From positions 1-64,000 of the forward strand of contig NZ_FOTK01000001.1 in NCBI RefSeq assembly GCF_900114535.1: a stretch of 64,000 nt of DNA. The letters are read 5' to 3'. Under the pieces are notes generated by a model. It was not told the DNA's origin. It worked only from the letters and a program-made list of their open reading frames with translations, and did no database searches. Source of the stretch: Methylobacterium pseudosasicola (GTDB lineage: Bacteria; Pseudomonadota; Alphaproteobacteria; Rhizobiales; Beijerinckiaceae). Of this stretch, positions 7,943-15,162 are shown one piece after another. Within the stretch, counting starts at the first letter, position 1. Each line of letters begins with the position of its first letter. The position numbers were made by a program, and so were the translations under genes.

Positions 7943-8869
7943 ATGATCCCCCGACGTACCCTGCTCGCCGCCGCGGCGCTCGCCCTCCTCGGCCTGCCGG
8001 CCGCCGCCCAGGACTGGAAGGCCAAGTATCCGGAGCTGAGCCTGGGCGTGATCCCGATGGAGAACGCCTCCGGCACCACCGATCGCTATGCGCCGCTCAC
8101 GAGCTACCTGGCCAAGGCCCTCGGCGTGCCGGTGAAGCTGCGGGTTGCGAGCGACTACGCCGCGGTGATCGAGGGCCAGCGGGCCGGCAACATCCAGCTC
8201 GCCTATTACGGTGCCGCCTCGTACGCCCGCGCCGTGATGACCGGCGTGAAGATCGAGCCGCTCGTGAGCCCGAAGCACGAAACCGGGACCGCGGGCTACT
8301 ACTCGGTGGTCTACGTGCTGGCCTCGAGCCCGTACAAGGGCGTCGAAGACCTCAAGGGCAAGAGCCTCGCCCTGGTCGACCCGAACTCCACCTCCGGCAA
8401 CCAGGCACCGCGTTTCTTCCTGAATAAAGTCGGCTACGACGTCGACACGTTCTTCGGCAAGACGTTCTACGCCGGCAGCCACGAGAACGCTGTGCTGTCG
8501 CTGATCCAGGGGACCGCCGACGCGGCCGCGAATGCCTGGAATTCCGAGACCGACAGCCACCTGACCCGCATGCTCACCAAGGGCATGCTCAAGAAGGTGG
8601 ACGGCACGCCGATGCAGAAGGCGGATTTCCGGGTGGTGTTCAAGTCAGACGCCCTGCCCGGGGATGCCTACGCCGTGCTGTCCACCCTGCCGGCCGACCT
8701 GAAGGCCAGCATCCGCGAGGCCCTTATCGCCCTGCCGACGGCCGACAAGGCCGCCTTCGACCGGCTGTCCGACGGCAAGGATCTCGATCTCACGCCGGCG
8801 ACGGCGGCGGATTACGAGCCGGTCATCGGCATGCTCAAGTTCAATGATGCACAGCGCAAGAGATCCTGA
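7943..8869 (+). CDS. phnD: Phosphonate-binding periplasmic protein PhnD, copy 4
   Basis: 308 residues. The signal peptide begins MIPRRT rather than MITRRT and ends PAAAQ. Pocket segments are YYG, NSTSG, GSHEN and NAWNSETD. The residue before the Trp is Ala here, Phe in copy 3 and Leu in copies 1 and 2, which may change pocket size. It also has LNKVG where the others have LKRAG. It runs directly into phnE1 (7 bases between stop and the preferred ATG), so this copy is most tightly linked to the permeases. Confidence 0.93.
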   Translation: MIPRRTLLAAAALALLGLPAAAQDWKAKYPELSLGVIPMENASGTTDRYAPLTSYLAKALGVPVKLRVASDYAAVIEGQRAGNIQLAYYGAASYARAVMTGVKIEPLVSPKHETGTAGYYSVVYVLASSPYKGVEDLKGKSLALVDPNSTSGNQAPRFFLNKVGYDVDTFFGKTFYAGSHENAVLSLIQGTADAAANAWNSETDSHLTRMLTKGMLKKVDGTPMQKADFRVVFKSDALPGDAYAVLSTLPADLKASIREALIALPTADKAAFDRLSDGKDLDLTPATAADYEPVIGMLKFNDAQRKRS

Positions 8870-8876
8870 TCCGGGC

Positions 8877-9767
8877 ATGCGGACCTTGCGCGGCCTGACA
8901 CCCCTGCCGCCGGAGCGGGCAGCCGCCCTCTCCGGCCTGTACGCGGCGGCGAGCCGTAGCGCGCGCCGCCGCACGCTCGCGAGTTTTGCCGTCTTGGCCG
9001 TGCTGGCACTCCTCGCAGGGCTCGCCGCGGAGGTGCGGCCGCTAGTCTTCGCGGAAAATATCGGCAAGTTCACCGCCTATCTCGAGCAGATCTGGCCGCC
9101 GATCGGCCTCGATCACCCGCTGGAGGACGTGCGCGCCTGGTACTGGGGCCTGCCCGGCTGGCTCGCCCTGCTCGGCGAGACCCTGCTGATGGCCTATCTC
9201 GGCACCCTGCTCGGGGCGGTCGCGGGCTTCGCCCTCAGCTTCGTCGCCGCCGCCAACCTGGTGCGGTCGCCCGTGGTGCGCTTCCTCGCCAAGCGCTTCC
9301 TGGAGGTGTGCCGCACGATTCCGGACGTGGTGTTCGCGCTGCTGTTCGTAATCGCCTTCGGCCTCGGTCCGATGGTCGGCGTGCTGGCCCTGGCGGTCCA
9401 CACGACGGGCGCGCTGGGGAAACTCTTCTCCGAGGTGGTCGAGAATATCGACATGCGCCCGGTCGAGGGCCTGTCGGCCTCGGGTGCGAGCTGGATCGAG
9501 ACCGTACGCTTCGCCGTGCTGCCGCAGGTCCTGTCGAACTTCGCCTCCTACGCGCTGCTGCGCTTCGAGATCAACGTGCGCGGGGCGGCGGTGCTGGGCT
9601 TCGTCGGCGCCGGCGGCATCGGGCAGGAGTTCCTGGCTGCGATCCGCAGCTTCTACTACGCGGATGTCAGCGCGATCCTCGGGCTGATCATCCTCACCGT
9701 CGTCTGTATCGACCTCGCCACCGAGCAAGTCCGGTACCGGCTGACCGGCACCGAGGAAGCCCGATGA
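8877..9767 (+). CDS. phnE: Phosphonate ABC transporter permease PhnE, first subunit
   Basis: 296 residues from the ATG at 8877; an upstream ATG at 8844 inside phnD4 would add 11. Inner-membrane permease with a hydrophobic segment at about 35-55 and five or six more from about 105 on. The EAA loop that docks PhnC is visible in EGLSASGASWIETVRFAVLP, followed by the family's VGAGGIGQEF. Its stop overlaps the next start in ATGA, so the two permeases are coupled and probably form a heterodimer. Confidence 0.92.
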   Translation: MRTLRGLTPLPPERAAALSGLYAAASRSARRRTLASFAVLAVLALLAGLAAEVRPLVFAENIGKFTAYLEQIWPPIGLDHPLEDVRAWYWGLPGWLALLGETLLMAYLGTLLGAVAGFALSFVAAANLVRSPVVRFLAKRFLEVCRTIPDVVFALLFVIAFGLGPMVGVLALAVHTTGALGKLFSEVVENIDMRPVEGLSASGASWIETVRFAVLPQVLSNFASYALLRFEINVRGAAVLGFVGAGGIGQEFLAAIRSFYYADVSAILGLIILTVVCIDLATEQVRYRLTGTEEAR

Positions 9768-10633
9768 GCAGCCCCCGCTCCGAGACCCTGCGGGCGGAGG
9801 CCCGGGCCGATCTCGCCCGCCTGCGCGCCCGCTATCCGGCGCAGTTCCGGACGGATCGGGCCGCGCGCCTGCACGCCGGATTGATCCTCGGCGGCCTGAT
9901 CGGGCTTGCAGGCTTCGGCGTCTGGCAATTCGAGATGTCGCCGGCGCGGATCCTCAACGGGCTCGGGCGGCTCGGCTCCTTCGCGCTGCTGATGCTGCCA
10001 CCCTCGCCCGAGGGCCATCTCGGCACCTTCGTGCACGCGCTGGGCGAGACGCTGGGCATCGCCTTCCTGGGCACCCTCACGGCGGCGATCCTGGCCTTTC
10101 CGGTGGCGCTGCTCGCCGCCCGCAACGTCGTGCCCAACCCGTTCGCACATTTCGCCGTGCGCCGGAGCCTCGACGTGATGCGCTCGGTCGACGTGCTGAT
10201 CTGGGCGCTGATCTGGATCAACGTCGTCGGCCTCGGCCCGTTCGCGGGCATGCTCGCCATCGCGAGCGCGGATTTCGGGGCGTTCGGCAAGCTGTTCTCG
10301 GAGGCGATCGAGACCTGCGACCGGCGGCCGGGCGAGGGCGTCGTCGCCTCGGGGGGCTCGGCCCTGCACCGCATCCGCTTCGGGCTGATCCCCGGGGTGC
10401 TGCCGGTCCTGGCGAGCCAGGTGCTGTACTTCTTCGAATCGAACACCCGCTCGGCCACGATCATCGGCATCGTCGGGGCGGGGGGCATCGGCCAGTACCT
10501 CACCGAGCTGATCCGCGTCCTGGAGCTGAAGCAGGTCGCCTTCCTGGTCCTGATGATCCTCGCCACCGTGGCGGCGATCGACTGGGTCTCGACCCGCCTG
10601 CGCCGGGCGATCATCGGCCCGGCGGCGCGCTGA
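9764..10633 (+). CDS. phnE: Phosphonate ABC transporter permease PhnE, second subunit
   Basis: 289 residues from the ATG at 9764, which overlaps the phnE1 stop. The open frame extends upstream inside phnE1 but is not coding there. One N-terminal hydrophobic segment (about 40-58) precedes the permease domain. Its EAA-type loop is EGVVASGGSALHRIRFGLIP, then VGAGGIGQYL. It differs clearly from the first permease, so this is an old pair rather than a fresh duplication. It converges on phnF, with 6 bases between stops. Confidence 0.92.
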   Translation: MSSPRSETLRAEARADLARLRARYPAQFRTDRAARLHAGLILGGLIGLAGFGVWQFEMSPARILNGLGRLGSFALLMLPPSPEGHLGTFVHALGETLGIAFLGTLTAAILAFPVALLAARNVVPNPFAHFAVRRSLDVMRSVDVLIWALIWINVVGLGPFAGMLAIASADFGAFGKLFSEAIETCDRRPGEGVVASGGSALHRIRFGLIPGVLPVLASQVLYFFESNTRSATIIGIVGAGGIGQYLTELIRVLELKQVAFLVLMILATVAAIDWVSTRLRRAIIGPAAR

Positions 10634-10639
10634 GCGACC

Positions 10640-11383
10640 TCAGCCGCCGATCACCAGCTCGACCCGGTCGGCGGCGAACAGGGTGCGGTTCGCCTGGATG
10701 GGCACACCCGCGGAGTCGATGTTGACGCTCGACACCACCATGACCACCCGCCCCGGGGCGATGTCGAGGCGCTCCGCCTCCTGGGCGTCGGCTGGCCGGG
10801 CGCGGATCCGCGTCGAGAGCCGGGTGTAATCGTGGACCCCGCAGGCCGCGAAGGCGCGGGTGATCGAGCCGCGCTCGGCATAGGCCGCGGCGAAGCCGGA
10901 AAAGCGGGGCAAGGGCAGCCAGGTTTGCGCGGTCGAGATCGGGGCATCGTCCGCCCGGTGGGTCGTCAGCAATTCGACAATCGGCGCGCCCGGCTCGATC
11001 GCCAGTGCCGCCGCCTGCTTAGGGCCGGCCGGGACTGTGGCGGAGGCGAGCAGATCGCCCCAGGCTTCGCGCCCCGCCCCGGTGACGATCTCGGAGAAGC
11101 GGGTGCGCGGGCCGATCGGGTAGGCCAGGGGCGCCTCTTCCACGAAGGTGCCGCGCCCCTGGCTGGCGCGCACCAGGCCGCTCTCCGCCAGGGCGGCGAG
11201 CGCCCGCCGCACCGTGTGCCGGTTGACGGCGAAGCGCGCGGCCAAAGCCGCCTCGGTGGGCATCTGCTGGCCCGGGGCGTAGCGCCCCGCCGCGATGTCG
11301 GCGGTCAGCGCGTCGGCGATCTGCCGCCACGCCGTCAGCCCCTCGCCCCGGACGAGGCCCGGCGCCTGCTCCTGTGCATCCAT
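10640..11383 (-). CDS. phnF: GntR/HutC-family regulator PhnF
   Basis: 247 residues from the ATG at 11383; a TTG at 11395 would add four. The N-terminal winged helix (about 15-80) contains ALAARFAVNRHTVRRALAAL and SQGRGTFV, typical of GntR. The rest is a UTRA effector domain with QTWLPLPR and a C-terminal VNIDSAGVPIQANR strand. PhnF proteins repress phn genes and respond to phosphonate or phosphate-starvation signals. It reads away from phnG, with a perfect inverted repeat between them. Confidence 0.92.
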   Translation of the reverse strand: MDAQEQAPGLVRGEGLTAWRQIADALTADIAAGRYAPGQQMPTEAALAARFAVNRHTVRRALAALAESGLVRASQGRGTFVEEAPLAYPIGPRTRFSEIVTGAGREAWGDLLASATVPAGPKQAAALAIEPGAPIVELLTTHRADDAPISTAQTWLPLPRFSGFAAAYAERGSITRAFAACGVHDYTRLSTRIRARPADAQEAERLDIAPGRVVMVVSSVNIDSAGVPIQANRTLFAADRVELVIGG

Positions 11384-11420
11384 GCTGTCATCCAAACTTC
11401 ATTTGCGCCCGGTGCGCTAG

Positions 11421-11440
11421 TTGTCTACACGACTAGACAA
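11421..11440. promoter_or_regulatory. Probable PhnF operator in the phnF-phnG gap
   Basis: TTGTCTA (11421-11427), six bases, TAGACAA (11434-11440): a perfect 7-6-7 inverted repeat. GntR/HutC regulators bind palindromes built on GT-N-TAGAC half-sites, which this matches. It lies 38 bases before phnF and 22 before phnG, where it could control both directions. Confidence 0.75.
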
Positions 11441-11462
11441 TAGCGCGACAGAGGGATTCGCG

Positions 11463-11930
11463 ATGGCGACGAGCCCGCATCACCTGAGACCCGAGGAGGT
11501 CGCGGCCCGGCAGGCCGTGATGGCGCTCTGCGCCGATGCCAGCCGGGACGACCTGGACGCCGCTCTGCAGGCGCTCGAAGCCCCGGCTGCGGAGGATCTG
11601 CGCCCGCCGGAGACCGGGCTGGTGATGGCCACGGGCCGGATCGGCGGCGATGGCCGCCCGTTCAACCTCGGTGAGGTCAGCGTGACCCGGGCGGCGATCC
11701 GGCTGCCGGACGGGGCCACCGGCTTCGCCTACCATCTCGGCCGCGACCGGACGAAGGCGCGGCTCGCCGCCACCCTCGACGCCCTCTGGCAGGACCCGGC
11801 CCGGCGCGCCCGGGTCGAGGACGCACTGCAGCCCGCCGCCGAGAAGGCCAAAGCGGCCCGCTATCGGGCGGCCCGACGCACCGCCGCCACCCGCGTCGAC
11901 TTCCTGACGCTGGCCCGCGGGGAGGATTGA
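11463..11930 (+). CDS. phnG: C-P lyase complex subunit PhnG
   Basis: 155 residues from the ATG at 11463, preceded by GAGGGATTCGCG. The family block ETGLVMATGRIGGDGRPFN followed by GEVSVTRAAIRL is clear in the middle. PhnG with PhnH and PhnI forms the core that moves the phosphonate onto ATP, releasing adenine and giving a ribose 1-phosphonate 5-triphosphate. First gene of the phnG-H-I-J unit under the probable PhnF operator. phnH follows after 2 bases. Confidence 0.95.
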   Translation: MATSPHHLRPEEVAARQAVMALCADASRDDLDAALQALEAPAAEDLRPPETGLVMATGRIGGDGRPFNLGEVSVTRAAIRLPDGATGFAYHLGRDRTKARLAATLDALWQDPARRARVEDALQPAAEKAKAARYRAARRTAATRVDFLTLARGED

Positions 11931-11932
11931 GC

Positions 11933-12526
11933 ATGCTCGCACCCGGATTCGCCGATCCGGTCCACGACGCGCAGGGCACGTTCCGCGCGGTGATGGATGC
12001 CTTGGCCCGCCCCGGCCTGCCCCAGCGCCTCGAGGCCGGGCTGAACCCTCCGGCGCCGTTGACCCCGGAACTCGCCGCCATCGCGCTGGCGCTCACCGAT
12101 GCCGACACGCCGGTCTGGCTCGATGCCGGCCTCGCGGCCGTGCCCGAGGTCGCCGCCTATCTGCGCTTCCACACCGGGGCGCCGCTCACCGACAGCCCGG
12201 CCCAGGCGGCCTTCGCGCTCATCCGCGATCCGGCGCGCTGCCCGCCGCTCGCCCGGTTCGCGCAAGGTACGCCGGCTTATCCCGACACCGCGACCACGCT
12301 GGTGTTCGCCCTCGATGCGCTCACGAGCGGGGAGGGGCTTCGCCTCACCGGCCCCGGCATCGACGGCACGGCGCGGATCGCCCTCGCGCCCCAGCCGGAC
12401 AGCTTCGTCGCGCAGCTCGCCGCCAACCGCTCGGGCTTCCCCCTTGGGCTCGACCTGATCCTCACCGCCCCCGGCCGCGTCGCTGGGCTCCCCCGCTCCA
12501 CCGCCGTCACCGAGGGCCGAGCGTGA
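11933..12526 (+). CDS. phnH: C-P lyase complex subunit PhnH
   Basis: 197 residues from the ATG at 11933. Family features include GFADPVHDAQGTFRAVMDA at the start and the Pro-rich PGIDG and FPLGLDLILT stretches near the end. PhnH is a PLP-transferase-like fold without known cofactor and is part of the nucleosidase core with PhnG and PhnI. Its stop codon lies inside a palindromic repeat (12521-12565) that fills most of the 55-base gap to phnI. Confidence 0.95.
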   Translation: MLAPGFADPVHDAQGTFRAVMDALARPGLPQRLEAGLNPPAPLTPELAAIALALTDADTPVWLDAGLAAVPEVAAYLRFHTGAPLTDSPAQAAFALIRDPARCPPLARFAQGTPAYPDTATTLVFALDALTSGEGLRLTGPGIDGTARIALAPQPDSFVAQLAANRSGFPLGLDLILTAPGRVAGLPRSTAVTEGRA

Positions 12527-12565
12527 TGCGGAAAAGTGGAATCCGGTTTTCCGAGATCATCACGC
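12521..12565. repeat. Palindromic repeat across the phnH stop, copy B
   Basis: GCGTGATG at the left end pairs with CATCACGC at the right end, and CGGAAAA with TTTTCCG inside. It overlaps the last two codons and stop of phnH and ends 16 bases before phnI. The CGGAAAAGTGG...CCGGTTTTCCG core is of the type common in Rhizobiales intergenic repeats (from memory). Confidence 0.65.
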
Positions 12566-12581
12566 GGTCAGGGAGATAACC

Positions 12582-13682
12582 ATGTACGTGGCCGTGAAGG
12601 GCGGCGAGGCCGCCATCGACAACGCCCACCGACTGCTGGCCGAAGCCCGCCGGGGCGACCCGGCCGTGCCGGAACTCACCGTCGCGCAGATCCGCGAGCA
12701 GATGGCGCTCCTTGTCGACCGGGTGATGGCCGAGGGCTCGCTCTACGATCCCGACCTCGCGGCGCTGGCCCTCAAGCAGGCCCGCGGCGACGTGGTCGAG
12801 GCGGTTTTTTTGGTCCGCGCCTACCGGACGACGCTGCCGCGCTTCGGCGCCTCCGCCCCCGTCGATACCGGCGCCATGGCGGTGGCCCGCCGGGTCTCGG
12901 CGACCTTCAAGGACCTGCCCGGCGGCCAGGTGCTCGGACCGACCTTCGACTACACCCACCGGCTGATCGATTTTGCCCTCGCCGCCGAGGGCGAGACCGA
13001 GCCCGCCGCCGAGGCCGAGCCCCGCGACGATGCCGGCACCTGCCCGCGGGTCACTGACCTGCTCGCCCAGGACGGCCTGATCGAGCCCTCGCCCCCGGAT
13101 GACGGCGCCCCCGTGGGCGACCTCACTCGGGAGCCGGTGGATTACCCGGCCGACCGGGCCCTGCGCCTCCAGGCCCTGGCCCGGGGCGACGAGGGCTTCG
13201 TCCTCGGCCTCGGCTACTCGACTCAGCGCGGCTACGGCCGCACCCACCCGTTCGTGGGCGAGATCCGGGTCGGCGAGGTGGCGGTGGACTTCGTGCCCGA
13301 GGAGCTGGGCTTCCCGGTGCCGCTGGGCCGGATCCGCCTCACCGAGTGCCAGATGGTCAACCAGTTCAAGGGCTCCGGGACGGCGCCGCCGCAGTTCACC
13401 CGGGGCTACGGGCTCACCTTCGGGCAGAGCGAGCGCAAGGCGATGGCCATGGCCCTGGTCGACCGGGCGCTGCGGGCGGAGGAGCTCGGCGAGCCTGTGG
13501 CGAGCCCGGCCCAGGACCAGGAATTCGTGCTGGCCCATTGCGACAGCCTCCAGGCCACCGGCTTCGTCGAGCACCTGAAGCTGCCCCACTACGTCGACTT
13601 CCAGGCGGAGCTGGAGCTGGTCCGGCGCCTGCGCGCCGAGTTTTTTCGAGACTCAGACAGCGTGCAGGAGGCGGCCGAATGA
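12582..13682 (+). CDS. phnI: C-P lyase complex subunit PhnI
   Basis: 366 residues, ATG after AGGGAGATAACC. The start YVAVKGGEAAIDNAHRLL, the QIREQMALLVDRVMAEGSLYD block and VVEAVFLVRAYRTTLPR are family hallmarks, as is RGYGRTHPF. PhnI carries the purine ribonucleosidase activity of the core complex. A run of seven T (in the codons for V-F-L) at about 12804-12811 and six T near the 3' end stand out in GC-rich DNA and are candidate slippage points. The stop overlaps the phnJ ATG. Confidence 0.95.
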   Translation: MYVAVKGGEAAIDNAHRLLAEARRGDPAVPELTVAQIREQMALLVDRVMAEGSLYDPDLAALALKQARGDVVEAVFLVRAYRTTLPRFGASAPVDTGAMAVARRVSATFKDLPGGQVLGPTFDYTHRLIDFALAAEGETEPAAEAEPRDDAGTCPRVTDLLAQDGLIEPSPPDDGAPVGDLTREPVDYPADRALRLQALARGDEGFVLGLGYSTQRGYGRTHPFVGEIRVGEVAVDFVPEELGFPVPLGRIRLTECQMVNQFKGSGTAPPQFTRGYGLTFGQSERKAMAMALVDRALRAEELGEPVASPAQDQEFVLAHCDSLQATGFVEHLKLPHYVDFQAELELVRRLRAEFFRDSDSVQEAAE

Positions 13683-14689
13683 GCGCGACAGGCACACACG
13701 AGCTGTTCCCCTCCCCCTTGCGGGGAGGGGGCAGGGGTGGGGGTGGTGCAGAAGGCACCACTGAGCCCCGTTCGGCACCACCCCCACCTCCGGCTCCTCC
13801 CCGCAAGGGGGAGGAGAGAGGGCGTACACCCTCCGAAGCCGGCTACAATTTCGCCTATCTGGACGAGGGCACGAAGCGGATGATCCGCCGGGCGATCCTC
13901 AAGGCGATCGCGGTGCCGGGCTACCAGGTGCCGTTCGCCTCCCGAGAGATGCCGATGCCCTACGGCTGGGGCACCGGCGGCGTGCAGGTCACGGCGGCGG
14001 TCCTGGGACGCGCGGACGTGCTCAAGGTGATCGACCAGGGGGCCGACGACACCACCAATGCGGTCTCGATCCGGCGCTTCTTCGCCCGCACCTCGGGGGT
14101 CGCCACCACCACCCGCACCACCGAGGCCACGATCATCCAGACCCGGCACCGCATCCCGGAGACGCCCCTGCGGGAGGGCCAAATTCTGGTCTACCAAGTG
14201 CCGATCCCCGAGCCCCTGCGCTTCCTCGAACCGCGCGAGACCGAGACCCGCCAGCTCCACGCGCTGGCCGAGTACGGGTCCATGCACGTGAAGCTCTACG
14301 AGGATATCAGCCGCCACGGGCACATCGCCACCACCTACGCCTACCCGGTGGAGGTCGCCGGCCGCTACGTGATGGACCCGTCGCCGACGCCGAAATTCGA
14401 CAACCCCAAGATGGACCACAGCCCGGCGCTCCAGCTGTTCGGGGCGGGGCGCGAGCGGCGCATCTACGCGGTGCCGCCCTACACGTCGGTGCGCAGCCTC
14501 GATTTCGAGGACCACCCGTTCCGGGTGCAGCGCTTCGAACACCCCTGCGCCCTGTGCGGTGCCGAGGGCGTCTATCTCGACGAGATGCTGCTCGACGATG
14601 CCGGGCGGCGGATGTTCGTCTGCTCGGACACCGACCATTGCGAGGGGCGCCGCGCGGACGGCCATGTCGGCACGGGAGAGGCGGTATGA
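13679..14689 (+). CDS. phnJ: C-P lyase catalytic subunit PhnJ with a repeat-encoded N-terminal insertion
   Basis: 336 residues; E. coli PhnJ has 281. The radical SAM C-P lyase begins its conserved part at GYNFAYLDE (residue 55), which lies within the first ten residues of ordinary PhnJ. Residues about 7-53 are Pro/Gly/Arg-rich and come from a palindromic DNA repeat inserted in frame. The rest is intact, and the C-terminal cysteines follow C-x2-C-x21-C-x5-C, the spacing of the three cluster ligands and the catalytic Cys. The ATG overlaps the phnI stop (ATGA), so an alternative later start would lose coupling. The protein is probably active; whether the tail is kept is unknown. Confidence 0.93.
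   Translation: MSATGTHELFPSPLRGGGRGGGGAEGTTEPRSAPPPPPAPPRKGEERGRTPSEAGYNFAYLDEGTKRMIRRAILKAIAVPGYQVPFASREMPMPYGWGTGGVQVTAAVLGRADVLKVIDQGADDTTNAVSIRRFFARTSGVATTTRTTEATIIQTRHRIPETPLREGQILVYQVPIPEPLRFLEPRETETRQLHALAEYGSMHVKLYEDISRHGHIATTYAYPVEVAGRYVMDPSPTPKFDNPKMDHSPALQLFGAGRERRIYAVPPYTSVRSLDFEDHPFRVQRFEHPCALCGAEGVYLDEMLLDDAGRRMFVCSDTDHCEGRRADGHVGTGEAV
13708..13816. repeat. Palindromic repeat element inserted in the phnJ coding sequence
   Basis: A left arm (13708-13749) starting CCCCTCCCCCTTGCGGGGAG is the imperfect reverse complement of a right arm (13775-13816) ending CCCCGCAAGGGGGAGGAG, around about 25 bases. It keeps the phnJ frame open and encodes PSPLRGGG and PPPPPAPPRKGE. It is like the palindromic repeats known to enter genes in Rhizobiales and Rickettsia (RPE-like). 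No other copy was noticed in the window. Confidence 0.85.
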
Positions 14690-15162
14690 CCGGTCTCACG
14701 GTCCGCCGGGCCGGAAGGCCCGACCTCCCCGCAATCCTCCCTCTCTACGCCGAGCTGAATGGCGGACGGGTGGCGACCCTTGGGCAAGCCGAGGCGCTCC
14801 TCGACCGCATGGTCACGGCCTATCCCGATTACGGGCTGTACGTCGCCGAGGTCGATGGCGCGATCGTCGGCACCTTCTGCCTCGTCATCCTCGACAACAT
14901 CGCCCATTGGGGCATGCCGTCGGCCCTCGTCGAGAGCGTCGTGGTCTCGTCCGAATATCGCGGCGGCGGTCTCGGCCGGGCGATGATGCGGGAGGCGTTC
15001 CGCCTCGCCCAGGCCCGGGGCTGCTACAAGCTCGCCCTGTCCTCGAATGTCGACGCCAAGCCGGCGCACGCCTTCTACGAGAGCCTCGGCTTCGAGCGCT
15101 ACGGTTACAGCTTCCGCCTTGATCCGCCCTTCGTGCCAGACGCCGCAGAGGTGACCCGATGA
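14686..15162 (+). CDS. GNAT N-acetyltransferase within the C-P lyase operon (PhnO-like role)
   Basis: 158 residues from the ATG at 14686, which overlaps the phnJ stop; its own stop overlaps phnK. GNAT fold with the acetyl-CoA loop SSEYRGGGLGRAMM (about 86-99), and AHAFYESLGF near the C-terminus. E. coli PhnO, a GNAT in the phn operon, acetylates aminoalkylphosphonates and protects cells from 1-aminoalkylphosphonates. The same role is inferred here from position, since it sits between the catalytic subunit and its ATPase. Direct orthology to PhnO is not proved. Confidence 0.8.
   Translation: MTGLTVRRAGRPDLPAILPLYAELNGGRVATLGQAEALLDRMVTAYPDYGLYVAEVDGAIVGTFCLVILDNIAHWGMPSALVESVVVSSEYRGGGLGRAMMREAFRLAQARGCYKLALSSNVDAKPAHAFYESLGFERYGYSFRLDPPFVPDAAEVTR

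Noticed and set aside
6296..8560. 754-codon open frame on the minus strand across three phnD genes
   Set aside because: Repetition seen in its translation mirrors the phnD duplications on the coding strand; no signal of its own.
4803..8869. phnD array as a CRISPR or insertion-sequence repeat
   Set aside because: Units are whole genes of about 930 bases with divergent spacers; no terminal inverted repeats or transposase.
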